Notes under the pieces: model-generated
Told to the model about the DNA's origin: nothing
The model's input: only the letters and a program-made list of their open reading frames with translations
Databases searched by the model: none
Program-made: the position numbers and the translations under genes
Source of the DNA: Bog-473 sp035552095
GTDB lineage: Bacteria; Actinomycetota; Acidimicrobiia; Acidimicrobiales; RAAP-2
Direction of reading: 5' to 3'
Assembly (NCBI GenBank): GCA_035552095.1
Contig: DASZMA010000063.1
Span: 1 to 20,336 of the forward strand
DNA: 20,336 bases
In this document: piece by piece, positions 6,729 through 16,351 of the stretch
How the letters are laid out: the number at the start of each line of letters is the position of its first letter
Position numbering within the stretch: position 1 is the first letter of the stretch

Positions 6729-8408
6729 ATGCGAAACTGGTGGTCCAATGCACTCCTGCGCACCAAGGGATTCGTCGTCCTCTCTATTCCCCTGGCCGCA
6801 CTGATCTCGGTGACGGTGCCCGGGATCATCTTCTCGGCCCAGATCAACAACTACGTGGCGGCCAACCGCACCATCAAGACGGCCACCACCGACATGAGCA
6901 CCAAGTTGGCGCTGCTGACCGCGGCGGAGTCCGGCATGCGCGGCTACGCCGCCACCCTTGACCCCACCTTCCTGACGCCCTTCCACACGGCGCTGCGGCA
7001 GCTGGTCCCGGTCCTCAAGGAGCCCAACACGCGCGACCTCCTGACGTCGGGCCAGGGCCAAGAGCTGAAGTCGCTCGGCGTGGCCGAAGTCAGGGCGCTC
7101 GGTTCCATCGCCGCCGGGGTGAGCGACCACTCGCTGAGCCCGGATGCGCTGAAGGCCGCCCTGCTGCACGAGCAGGGGCTGATGGCCGAGATCAGCCGGG
7201 TCATCGGCGGTGCGCTCGACCGCGACACGGTGCGGCTGGCCACGCTCTCGGGCCACATCACCTCCGCCCGGGCCATCACCAGCGCGCTCTACACCTACGG
7301 ACTGGTGGTGGGGGTCCTGGGCGGTGCGCTCGCCATGCTCCTGTTCCTGACCGGCATTGTGCGCCGGTTGCGCAACGTGGGCCGCAACGCCGAGCGTCTC
7401 GGGGAGGAGCTGCCGCTGCTCCCGTTCCCTCCGGCTGGCGACGAGCTGGGCCGCCTGGACCGAGACCTGCGGCGGACGTCGCTGTTGTTGGCGGAGCGGC
7501 GTCAGGAGATCGTGTCGGCCCGGGATCAGGCCATCATGGCCACCAAGGCCAAGGACACCTTCGTGTCGCGCATGAGCCACGAATTGAAGACGCCCCTCAG
7601 CGCCGTGGTCGGATTCGGCGAGCTGCTGCAGGAACGGAGCCTCCAGGTCGAGGACGCCAAGAGCGTCAACCACATCGTCAAGGCGGGCTACCACCTGCTG
7701 GACCTGATCAACGACATCCTCGACCTCTCGCTGGTCCAGGCCGGTCAACTGCGGGTCTCGGTGGAGCCGCTGCTGGCCGCCGAGGTGGTCGCCGATGCCG
7801 TCTCCCTGGTGGCCCCCCTGGCCGCCAAGCGCCAACTCACGGTCACCGTGAACGGTATGGACGGACTCGTGGTGGCGGCCGACCGCAAGCGACTGCACCA
7901 GGTGCTGTTGAACCTGCTCTCCAACGCCATCAAGTACAACCGGGAGGGCGGCGACATCGTCATCGCCGCGGTGCCCTCGGGAGCATCCACCATCCGCTTC
8001 ACGGTCACGGACTCGGGGGCCGGTATCCCGCCCAACAGCATGCACCGGCTCTTCCTGCCTTTCGAGCGGCTGCAGGCCGAGGCCCAGCGCATCAGCGGGA
8101 CCGGCGTGGGGCTCTCCCTGTCGCGCCACCTGGCCGAGGCCATGGGTGGGACCATGGGCGCCGAGAGTGAGCTCTCGGTCGGTTCCTGCTTCTGGGTCGA
8201 GCTGCCCTTGGCCGGGCTGAGCGATCCGGTGGCCACCTACCTGGCGCCGCTGCGGCACGCTCCGGAAAGCGCTGGGTCGGAGTCGGAGTCGGGGTCGGCG
8301 TCGGCGTCGGCGTCGGACACGGTCGTGCCGGTCCAGGGCCCGGTGGCCGAGCTGGTCGGCGTGGGCCCGCTGGCCCGACCCGGCCGGAACGGCTCCCATG
8401 CGGGCTGA
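6729..8408 (+). CDS. Membrane histidine kinase with CHASE3 sensor and HAMP domain
   Basis: A 559-residue two-span sensor kinase. Span 1 is about residues 13-36 (FVVLSIPLAALISVTVPGII). The extracytoplasmic part is CHASE3-like (LLTAAESGMRGYAATLDPTF). Span 2 is about 186-211, followed by a HAMP-type linker. The HisKA dimerisation helix holds the phospho-acceptor H284 in RMSHELKTPLSAVVGF. The HATPase domain shows the N box NLLSNAIKYN, G1 DSGAGIP and G2 GTGVGLSLSR. The C-terminal tail after about residue 500 is low complexity (Ser-Glu/Ala repeats). The ATG at 6729 is chosen because it sits just before span 1; the earlier in-frame stretch from 6582 is arginine-rich and unlike coding sequence. The kinase overlaps the PHP gene by 11 bases and is divergent from the receiver-deacetylase, its most likely partner. 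The signal is unknown. Confidence 0.93.
   Translation: MRNWWSNALLRTKGFVVLSIPLAALISVTVPGIIFSAQINNYVAANRTIKTATTDMSTKLALLTAAESGMRGYAATLDPTFLTPFHTALRQLVPVLKEPNTRDLLTSGQGQELKSLGVAEVRALGSIAAGVSDHSLSPDALKAALLHEQGLMAEISRVIGGALDRDTVRLATLSGHITSARAITSALYTYGLVVGVLGGALAMLLFLTGIVRRLRNVGRNAERLGEELPLLPFPPAGDELGRLDRDLRRTSLLLAERRQEIVSARDQAIMATKAKDTFVSRMSHELKTPLSAVVGFGELLQERSLQVEDAKSVNHIVKAGYHLLDLINDILDLSLVQAGQLRVSVEPLLAAEVVADAVSLVAPLAAKRQLTVTVNGMDGLVVAADRKRLHQVLLNLLSNAIKYNREGGDIVIAAVPSGASTIRFTVTDSGAGIPPNSMHRLFLPFERLQAEAQRISGTGVGLSLSRHLAEAMGGTMGAESELSVGSCFWVELPLAGLSDPVATYLAPLRHAPESAGSESESGSASASASDTVVPVQGPVAELVGVGPLARPGRNGSHAG
8277..8318 (+). repeat. Hexanucleotide tandem repeat (TCGGNG, 7 units) in the kinase 3' end
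   Basis: Seven consecutive 6-base units read TCGGAG twice, TCGGGG once, TCGGCG three times and TCGGAC once. In frame they encode alternating serine with Glu, Gly, Ala or Asp. Changes in copy number would keep the frame and only alter tail length. Confidence 0.85.
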
Positions 8409-9141
8409 CCCGAGCCAGGACATGCACGTCCACTCGACCTTCTCCGACGGCAAGGGCACCATTGCCGAGAACGTCGAGGCGGCGCGCCAGCAGAACCTGC
8501 GCACCATCTGCCTGGTCGACCATGTGCGGGTCGACACGGACTGGCTCCCGGAATTCATAGCGGCGACCGATCTGCTGCGCCGGGCCGAAGAGGGGCGGGA
8601 GCACCCGATCGCCATCCGCCGCGGCGTCGAGACCAAGATCCTCAATCGGGCGGGCGATCTGGACCTGCCGGCCGACCTGAGTGGGCTCGACCACATACTG
8701 GTGGCCGACCATCAGTTCCCGATGGCCGAGGGTCCCCTCCATCCCAAGGAGGTGCTGGCTCTCCGGGAGCAGGGCGCCTGGGCCGATGCGGACCTGCTCG
8801 AGGTCCTGGTCGAGGCGACGGGCAACAGCCTGGGCCCGGTGGCCGGTTCGGGGATCCTGGCCCACCTCTTCAGCGTGCTGCCCAAGGCCGGGTTGCGCGA
8901 GGACGACGTCACCCCGGCCGCCCTGGACTGGTTGGCCGCCCGCTGCGCCGAACATGAGGTGATGGTCGAGGTGAATGAGCGCTGGAACTGCCCTTCGGCG
9001 CGCTCGCTCTCGTACTTCGTCCGGCGCGGTGTCGGGCTGGTCTGCAGCACCGACAGCCACCGGGTGGAGACCATCGGCATCTACGACAAGGTCCGGGCCA
9101 CGCTGCGGGAGCTCGACGCGCTCGAAGAACCGTCGGCCTGA
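8398..9141 (+). CDS. PHP-domain metal-dependent hydrolase
   Basis: A 247-residue PHP-family protein. Metal-binding motifs run along the chain: DMHVHSTFSDGKGT (H-x-H near the N-terminus), LVDHVRVDTDW, GVETKI, DHILVADHQF, a buried ILAHLFSV, VEVNERWNCP and CSTDSHRVETIG at the C-terminus. This is the full H/D/E set of a trinuclear PHP site. Known PHP proteins include histidinol phosphatase, DNA polymerase subunits and CpsB/YwqE-type protein-tyrosine phosphatases of capsule loci. The sequence looks closest to stand-alone hydrolases, but the substrate cannot be named. The ATG at 8398 overlaps the kinase gene by 11 bases, and the stop is one base before the next GTG, so it is co-expressed with the kinase and the polysaccharide synthase. 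A phosphoesterase role in sugar or regulator metabolism is inference. Confidence 0.88.
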   Translation: MRADPSQDMHVHSTFSDGKGTIAENVEAARQQNLRTICLVDHVRVDTDWLPEFIAATDLLRRAEEGREHPIAIRRGVETKILNRAGDLDLPADLSGLDHILVADHQFPMAEGPLHPKEVLALREQGAWADADLLEVLVEATGNSLGPVAGSGILAHLFSVLPKAGLREDDVTPAALDWLAARCAEHEVMVEVNERWNCPSARSLSYFVRRGVGLVCSTDSHRVETIGIYDKVRATLRELDALEEPSA

Positions 9142-9142
9142 G

Positions 9143-10630
9143 GTGCCCTGGCTCTGGGGCGACGACGTCCTGATCGCGCTGGTGCTGCTGGGCGCCCTCC
9201 CGTTCCTGGTGAACGCCTACCAGGCGCTGCTGGTGGGGTTGGCCCCGTGGCGCAGCCACTACGACCGGACCGGTCCCTACTACCCGCGGGTGGCCATCCT
9301 GATCCCGGCCTGGAACGAGGGCGCCGTGCTGCACGACACGGTCGACCGCCTCATGGCCCTCGAATACCCCACCGACCGCCTGCGGCTTTACATCGTCGAC
9401 GATGCCAGCACCGACGACACGCCGGCCATCCTGGCCGAGCAGGCCGAGCGGTACCCCGGATCGATCTTCCACCTGCGACGCCAGGAGGGCGGGCAGGGCA
9501 AGTGCCATACCTTGAACCACGGGCTCGACATCATCATGGCCGAGGATTGGATGCAGGCCATCCTCATCATGGATGCCGACGTGGCCTACCGACCCGACTC
9601 GCTGCGCCGCATGACCCGGCATCTGGCCGACCCGACGGTGGGCGCGGTGACGGCGTACATCAGGGAGGGCAGCACTCCCCTCTCCCACCTCACCCGCTTC
9701 ATCGGGTTCGAGTACATCACCGCCCAGGCCGCCGGGCGGCGGGCGCAGAACGCCATCGGCGCCGTGGCCTGCCTGGCCGGCGGGGCCCAGTTGCACTCCC
9801 GGGAGAACCTGGTGGCCATCGGCGGGCGGATCGACACCAGCACCCTGGCCGAGGACACCTGGACCACCTTCTTGACCCAGGTGGGCGGGCGCAAGGTCAT
9901 CTTCGAGCCCAATGCCATCGTCCTGGCGGAGGAGCCCAGTTCCCTTGACGGGCTGTGGAAGCAGCGGGCGCGCTGGGGCCGGGGCAACGCCCAGATCACC
10001 AAGGCCTTCAAGCACCTGTGGTTCCGCCCGTCAGCGGACCACCGGCTCGGTTCGGTGACGTTCGGCCTCATCTGGTTCTCCATCTACCTCCTGCCGTACA
10101 TCATGATCGTGTCCTCCGCCGCGCTGGTCATCCTCTTCTTCACCGACCGGCTGGCGGCCCAGCACGCCTTCCACGTCCTGTGGATCTCCAATGCCATCTG
10201 CTTCTTCTTCTCCACCGTGGTCTGCCTGCTGATCGACCGCCGCACGGCCCGCCGCTCCTGGCTGCAGGCGTTCTTCTTTCCCGGGGCGATCTCCCTGGTG
10301 GTGATCCTCTTCACCTGCTTCCCCCTGACCTTCCACTGGCTGCTGCGGCACTTCGAGTCGCTCAGCGGGGTGCACCTGTCGGTCGACGAGCGGTTGGCCG
10401 TGATCCTCTTCGCCTACATCTGGGTCTCGGCCTGCATGCTGGCCGCCTACGGCCTCTTGCGCCTGGAGCGGCTGGGCGCCAAGCGGTTGGCCTCGTGGCT
10501 CATTTACGTCGTGGGGTACGGGCCGGTCCTCTGTGCCATCAGCCTCAACGCCTACGTGAAGGAGTTCCGGGGCGCCGAGATGAAGTGGGACAAGACCGAG
10601 AAGACCGGCCGGGTCTCGGTGCCGGCATGA
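9143..10630 (+). CDS. Processive family-2 glycosyltransferase (polysaccharide synthase, PgaC/hyaluronan-synthase-like)
   Basis: A 495-residue integral membrane glycosyltransferase. One N-terminal span (about residues 9-33) precedes a GT-A domain with ILIPAWNEG, VDDAST (D86-D87), the metal motif D144-x-D146 (IMDADVAY), the TED-like base E237-D238 (LAEDTW) and Q274-x-x-R277-W278 (QRARWGRGN). About five C-terminal spans follow (from about residue 300). D, DxD, ED and QxxRW together mark enzymes that polymerise and export a chain, such as poly-GlcNAc, hyaluronan or cellulose synthases. The GxGKCHTLNHGL segment resembles the G-K-A-x-A-L-N of PgaC/IcaA. The GTG at 9143 is used, one base after the PHP stop. 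It overlaps the small membrane gene as ATGA. The polymer is not predictable; the adjacent glmS and PIG-L genes favour an amino sugar. Confidence 0.92.
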   Translation: MPWLWGDDVLIALVLLGALPFLVNAYQALLVGLAPWRSHYDRTGPYYPRVAILIPAWNEGAVLHDTVDRLMALEYPTDRLRLYIVDDASTDDTPAILAEQAERYPGSIFHLRRQEGGQGKCHTLNHGLDIIMAEDWMQAILIMDADVAYRPDSLRRMTRHLADPTVGAVTAYIREGSTPLSHLTRFIGFEYITAQAAGRRAQNAIGAVACLAGGAQLHSRENLVAIGGRIDTSTLAEDTWTTFLTQVGGRKVIFEPNAIVLAEEPSSLDGLWKQRARWGRGNAQITKAFKHLWFRPSADHRLGSVTFGLIWFSIYLLPYIMIVSSAALVILFFTDRLAAQHAFHVLWISNAICFFFSTVVCLLIDRRTARRSWLQAFFFPGAISLVVILFTCFPLTFHWLLRHFESLSGVHLSVDERLAVILFAYIWVSACMLAAYGLLRLERLGAKRLASWLIYVVGYGPVLCAISLNAYVKEFRGAEMKWDKTEKTGRVSVPA

Positions 10631-10773
10631 GCCGGAAGGTCGGGGAGGAGAGGGCCTACCGGTCCGATTTGACCGAGTCGATCCGGGCCGAGCGCTTCAC
10701 CGCGCTGATGGTGCTGGTCGCTCTGGCGCTGACCGGGGGCTTGGTCGAACTGGACCTGCTGCACCTCATATAG
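10627..10773 (+). CDS. Small single-span membrane protein (48 residues)
   Basis: Begins MSRKVGEERAYRSDLTES at an ATG overlapping the synthase stop as ATGA, and ends in HLI. Residues 1-23 are charged. Residues about 24-42 (FTALMVLVALALTGGLVEL) form one hydrophobic span close to the C-terminus. No family is recognised. Small membrane partners such as PgaD or IcaD accompany some polysaccharide synthases, but those have two spans, so homology is not claimed. Translational coupling to the synthase argues that it is real and acts with that enzyme. Confidence 0.6.
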   Translation: MSRKVGEERAYRSDLTESIRAERFTALMVLVALALTGGLVELDLLHLI

Positions 10774-10801
10774 AGCTCATTTAGCGCCGGTGCGGGGGTC
10801 C

Positions 10802-12619
<1,818 letters not shown>

Positions 12620-12720
12620 GCGTAGTCCACCCTTTCACGTCACAAACCCGGTGCACCTAGGCTGGCGTCCGGCCACGTTAGTAGGGCCACCTTGTCCGCC
12701 CCGCCCCCGACTGGATACCC

Positions 12721-13701
12721 ATGAACGACCTCCCCGCCCAGACCGTGCTGGTGACCGGCGCCGGCGGGCCGGCGGGGGTCTCGGTGATCGTGGCTCTCAA
12801 GAGCGCCGGGCATCGCGTCGTGGCCGTTGACGCCTCGGCCGAGGCGGTCGGCCTCCGGCTGGGCGATCACCGTGCGGTGCTGCCGCGGGCCGATGACCCG
12901 GGGTTCGCCGCTGCCCTGTGCGCGGTGGCCGAGCAGCACGGCGCCACCGCGGTGATCCCGACCGTGGCCGAGGAACTGGTCGCCCTCCACGCCCTGACGC
13001 CGGAGCTCAGCGCGGCTGGACTGCACCACTGGTTGCCCGATCCGGTGGCGGTGGAGTCGTGCACCGACAAGTGGCTCTTCCACCAGGCCGCCCGGGCTAG
13101 CGGGGTGCCGGTGCCCGAGACGGCGTTGGCCAGCACGGCGGGCGTCCCGGGGCCGTGGGTGATCAAGCCCCGCAACGGCCGCGGGTCGCGCGACGTCTAC
13201 CTGACCGATGACGAGGCCGAGGCCACCTCGTTGCTCTCCCGGGTGCCCGACGCCCTGGTCCAGCAGCGCCTGGCCGGGCAGGAGTTCACGGTGGACGCCC
13301 TGGTCGACCGGGACGGCACCCTGGTGGCGGCGGCCCCCCGCTGGCGCCATGAGACCAAGGCCGGCATCTCGGTGCGCGGCGAGACCTTCGCCAGCCCGGC
13401 GGTGGTGGCCGGGGTGGCCCAACTGCTGGGCGGCCTCGGCCTGCGCGGGCCAGCCAACGTGCAGGGGTTCCTCGATCCGTCGCCGGCGAGCGCCTGGGCC
13501 GACGGCCTGGCCTTCATGGAGGTGAACCCTCGCTTCTCCGGCGGCCTGCCGCTCACGTTGGCCGCCGGCTGCGACGTGGTGGGCCAGTACCTGCGCGGCA
13601 TTATGGGCCTCCCGCTCGAGCCGGCTCGGCTCACCTTCCGCCCCGGCGTGCGCATGTACCGCTACTTCGCCGAGGTGTTCGAGGACGCTCAGTCCGAGTA
13701 G
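12721..13701 (+). CDS. ATP-grasp superfamily protein, carbamoyl-phosphate-synthase/PylC-like
   Basis: A 326-residue ATP-grasp protein. Residues 8-45 form a Rossmann-like pre-ATP-grasp domain (VLVTGAGGPAGVSVIVALKS). The central part contains CTDKWLFHQAARASGVPVPE and PWVIKPRNGRGSRDV (ATP-binding lysine and glycine-rich loop). The C-terminal part has the metal-binding FMEVNPRFSGGLPLTLAAG. Such enzymes join a carboxylate to an amine or thiol through an acyl-phosphate. The acceptor here cannot be told, and peptide, amino-acid and cofactor ligases are all possible. The ATG at 12721 gives a complete domain. No ribosome binding site is evident, and the region before it (12620-12720) is shared with glmS. 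Its last 13 bases overlap the end of convergent plsC. The fold is certain; the function is unknown. Confidence 0.85.
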   Translation: MNDLPAQTVLVTGAGGPAGVSVIVALKSAGHRVVAVDASAEAVGLRLGDHRAVLPRADDPGFAAALCAVAEQHGATAVIPTVAEELVALHALTPELSAAGLHHWLPDPVAVESCTDKWLFHQAARASGVPVPETALASTAGVPGPWVIKPRNGRGSRDVYLTDDEAEATSLLSRVPDALVQQRLAGQEFTVDALVDRDGTLVAAAPRWRHETKAGISVRGETFASPAVVAGVAQLLGGLGLRGPANVQGFLDPSPASAWADGLAFMEVNPRFSGGLPLTLAAGCDVVGQYLRGIMGLPLEPARLTFRPGVRMYRYFAEVFEDAQSE

Positions 13702-14417
13702 CGCCCCGTCTTGGCCTTGGCCTCGTCGTAGACCACCTGCAGTTTCTGCGTCAGGTCTTCGGTGGCGGCGTGGACCGAGGACCGGGAGACCCGCCCACCG
13801 CCGGTGCGGGCCGGCGGCGCGATGGCCGGGCCGATGACCACCTGGATCGTGTACGGCTTGGGGATGGCGCTGCCCTTGGGCATGGAGAGGTCGGAGGCCC
13901 CGATGCCGATGGGCACGATCGGCGCGCCCGTCCGGGCGGACAGGAAGGCCGCCCCCTCCATCAGGTTCTTAATGGCCGGCCCGGCGCGCCGGGTACCCTC
14001 GGGGAAGAGGACCAGGCACTGCCCGCGCGTGAGCGCCTCCTCGGCCCGCTGCAGCGCCTCACGGTCGGCCGACTCCCGGTGGACGGGGAAGGCGCCGACG
14101 TAGAGCAGCAGGCGGCCCAACCACTGGTTCTTCCACATGGAGTCCTTGGTCATGAAGAAGAGCTTGCGCTTGGTGCAGAACGAGGTGAACCCGAAGTCGG
14201 CGAAGGAGCGGTGCACCGGGGCCAGGATGACCGGCCCGGTGGCCGGGATGTACTGCTTGCCGGTCACCTTGGGCCGGAACCAGAGCCGCAGCAAGGCGTT
14301 GAACGTGACCCGCAGGAGGCGGTAGCCCACGCTGCGGCTGGGTTCGATGGCGAACTCCTGATGGCGGCCGGGGGCAGCGGCCGGGGTCGGCTCGGCGATC
14401 GGTTCCTCTACAGCCAC
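13689..14417 (-). CDS. plsC: 1-acyl-sn-glycerol-3-phosphate acyltransferase (PlsC family)
   Basis: PlsC enzymes acylate lysophosphatidic acid to phosphatidic acid at the membrane. The 242-residue protein has the catalytic H-x4-D motif H69-D74 in VHRSFAD, the glycerophosphate-binding FPEGTRRAG (from residue 138), and GAFPVHRES and APIVPIGIG, all in family order. The first 28 residues are an Ala/Pro/Glu-rich extension without a clear span. The GTG start at 14417 overlaps the aroA-cmk stop by 10 bases, so the gene is the last of the scpA-to-plsC operon. A cmk-plsC pair is common in bacteria. The 3' end overlaps the convergent ATP-grasp gene by 13 bases, leaving no room for a terminator between them. 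Confidence 0.92.
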   Translation of the reverse strand: MAVEEPIAEPTPAAAPGRHQEFAIEPSRSVGYRLLRVTFNALLRLWFRPKVTGKQYIPATGPVILAPVHRSFADFGFTSFCTKRKLFFMTKDSMWKNQWLGRLLLYVGAFPVHRESADREALQRAEEALTRGQCLVLFPEGTRRAGPAIKNLMEGAAFLSARTGAPIVPIGIGASDLSMPKGSAIPKPYTIQVVIGPAIAPPARTGGGRVSRSSVHAATEDLTQKLQVVYDEAKAKTGRYSD

Positions 14418-16351
14418 GACAGGACCTCCTCGACTACATCTTGGACCGTATGCCCGGTCGTATCGAGCGTGTGGGCGTCGGGGGCGGGCATCAGGGGCGA
14501 CGCCGAGCGGGTGGAGTCGATGTGGTCACGCCGGGCCACCCCGGCCGCGCTCTCGTCGTGGCGACGCCGGGCCCGCTCCTCCGGGGAGGCGGTGAGATAG
14601 ACCTTCACCTGGGCCTCGGGGAAGACGACGGTGCCGATGTCGCGGCCCTCGACCACGCCCCCACCGTGGGTGACGGCCCAGGCCCGCTGGCGGGCCACCA
14701 GGTGCGCCCGCACGTCGGGGTTGGCCGCCACCACGGAGACGGCCCGTCCCACCTCGGCTGAGCGGATGACGTCGGTCACGTCGTGGCCGTCAATGGTGAC
14801 CCGGGCGCCCACCGCGATGGCGGCGTCGCCGGCGAGCCGGGCCACGGCGTCGTGGTCGTCGGGCGCCAGGCCCAGGCGCAGGGCCAGGGCGGCCACGGCG
14901 CGGTACATGGCCCCCGTATCGAGCCGTTCCAAGCCCAGGCGGGCGGCGACGGCGCGCGAGACGGTGGACTTGCCGGCCCCGGCCGGGCCGTCGATGGCGA
15001 TGATCAGGGCGGTCGGGCTGGCGGTCGGGCTCGGGCTGGTCAAAGACTGCAGATCGTCGGCGAAGCCGGGGTAGCTGGTCTCGACCGCGCTGAACCCGGT
15101 GATCAGGCTGTGCTGGCCCGGGCCGACAGCCAGCGCGGCGACGGCGGCCGCCATGGCCATGCGGTGGTCCCCCTGGCTGTCGAAGCGGGCCGGTTGCAGC
15201 CGCCCGTCCGGGCCGACCCCGGTGATGGAGAGGGTGTCGCCGTCCACGACGGCGGTGGCACCGAAGGCGGTGACCATCTGCACCACGGCGGCCAGGCGGT
15301 CCACCTCCTTGACCCGCAACTCCCCCACGTCATGGAAGACCGTGGTGCCCTCGGCCACGGCGGCGGCCACGGCCAGGGCCGGGATCTCATCGAGCGAGGG
15401 GATCTCCGCCGCCGGCACGTCGGTCGCCCGCAAGGGCCCGAAGCGGGCGGCGAGGGTGGCGGAGGTGGCGCCGCCCGGATCGGGCGTGACCTCCACCTGG
15501 CCGCTCATGCGCTGGAGCACCGAGATGAAGCCGAGGCGGGCCGGGCCGTTATAGACCCCGGCCACCTCGACCGCGCTACCGGGCACCACGCACCCGGCCA
15601 CCACGAAGAAGGCGGCGGCGGACGGGTCGCCCGGCACGGTGCGGTCGACCGGCCGCAGGGCGGACGGGCGGACGGTGACTACGCGCCCCTCCCCCCAGGG
15701 TTCGACGCTGAGGTCGGCGCCGGCCTCGACCAGCATCTCCTCGGTGTGGGTCCGGGTGGTCACCGCCTCGCGCACGATGGTCGGCCCCTCGGCCGACAGC
15801 CCGGCCAGCAGAATGGCCGACTTCACCTGGGCGCTGGCCACGCGGCTGGTCCAGTCGATCCCGTGCAGCCGGCCGCCCTTGACCCGCAGCGGGGGCAGGC
15901 AGCGCTCGCCCTCCCCGCTCACCGTGGCCCCCATCAGCGAGAGGGGCTCGGCCACCCGGTCCATGGGCCGGGTCGAGAGCGACTCGTCGCCCACCAGCTC
16001 GGTCTCCCAGTCGAACCCGGCCACCAGCCCGGCCACCAGGCGCATGGAGGTGCCCGAGTTCCCGCAATCGAGCGGGCCGGCCGGCTGGTGGAGCCGGTCC
16101 CGGCCGCCGTGGAGGACCACCGCTCCGCCGTCACCTATTTCCGAGCGCTCGACCCCGGCTCCCATGGCCTCCACCGCGGCCAGCGTGGCCGCCACGTCGG
16201 CGCCGTCGGACAGGCCGGTGACCTCCGAGGTCCCTTCGGCCAGGGCGCCCAGGAGGATGGCCCGGTGCGAAATGGATTTCTCACCGGGCGTCCGCACCGA
16301 GCCCCGGCACGCCACCGAACCGTGGACGACCAGGATGCGCGGTGCGCTCAT
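14408..16351 (-). CDS. Bifunctional EPSP synthase / cytidylate kinase (AroA-Cmk fusion)
   Basis: A 647-residue fusion of two enzymes usually encoded separately. Residues 1-437 are 3-phosphoshikimate 1-carboxyvinyltransferase (shikimate pathway): GEKSISHRAILLGAL, LDCGNSGTSMRLVAG, ASAQVKSAILLAGL, RVKEVDRLA and SQGDHRMAMA. A short Ser/Pro/Thr linker (438-448) follows. Residues 449-647 are CMP kinase: IAIDGPAGAGKSTVSRAVA (P-loop), RLDTGAMYRAVA and EGRDIGTVVFP. The kinase part is about 199 residues; relatives are around 220-230. The missing stretch lies in the LID between EERARRRHDES and ARRDHIDSTR, where other kinases have about 12 more residues. The ATG at 16351 overlaps the tyrA stop as ATGA. 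Such fusions are annotated in other bacteria, so this is unusual but not new. Both active sites look intact. Confidence 0.96.
   Translation of the reverse strand: MSAPRILVVHGSVACRGSVRTPGEKSISHRAILLGALAEGTSEVTGLSDGADVAATLAAVEAMGAGVERSEIGDGGAVVLHGGRDRLHQPAGPLDCGNSGTSMRLVAGLVAGFDWETELVGDESLSTRPMDRVAEPLSLMGATVSGEGERCLPPLRVKGGRLHGIDWTSRVASAQVKSAILLAGLSAEGPTIVREAVTTRTHTEEMLVEAGADLSVEPWGEGRVVTVRPSALRPVDRTVPGDPSAAAFFVVAGCVVPGSAVEVAGVYNGPARLGFISVLQRMSGQVEVTPDPGGATSATLAARFGPLRATDVPAAEIPSLDEIPALAVAAAVAEGTTVFHDVGELRVKEVDRLAAVVQMVTAFGATAVVDGDTLSITGVGPDGRLQPARFDSQGDHRMAMAAAVAALAVGPGQHSLITGFSAVETSYPGFADDLQSLTSPSPTASPTALIIAIDGPAGAGKSTVSRAVAARLGLERLDTGAMYRAVAALALRLGLAPDDHDAVARLAGDAAIAVGARVTIDGHDVTDVIRSAEVGRAVSVVAANPDVRAHLVARQRAWAVTHGGGVVEGRDIGTVVFPEAQVKVYLTASPEERARRRHDESAAGVARRDHIDSTRSASPLMPAPDAHTLDTTGHTVQDVVEEVLSWL
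15008..15031. repeat. Two 12-base direct repeats in the AroA-Cmk linker
   Basis: GGCGGTCGGGCT occurs twice back to back (15008-15019 and 15020-15031) and is followed by a half copy, CGGGCT. It encodes the Ser/Pro/Thr/Ala linker between the fused enzymes and keeps the frame. Confidence 0.8.

Noticed and set aside
6654..8696. 680-codon minus-strand frame opposite the histidine kinase
   Set aside because: The kinase strand carries all HisKA/HATPase motifs in order. The antisense product is His/Gln/Arg-rich with no recognisable domain and crosses two genes.
12620..12720. glmS ribozyme or other riboswitch upstream of glmS
   Set aside because: The gap is about 100 bases, shared with a divergent gene, and the likely leader is about 50 bases, too short for the glmS ribozyme core. 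No such core was recognised.
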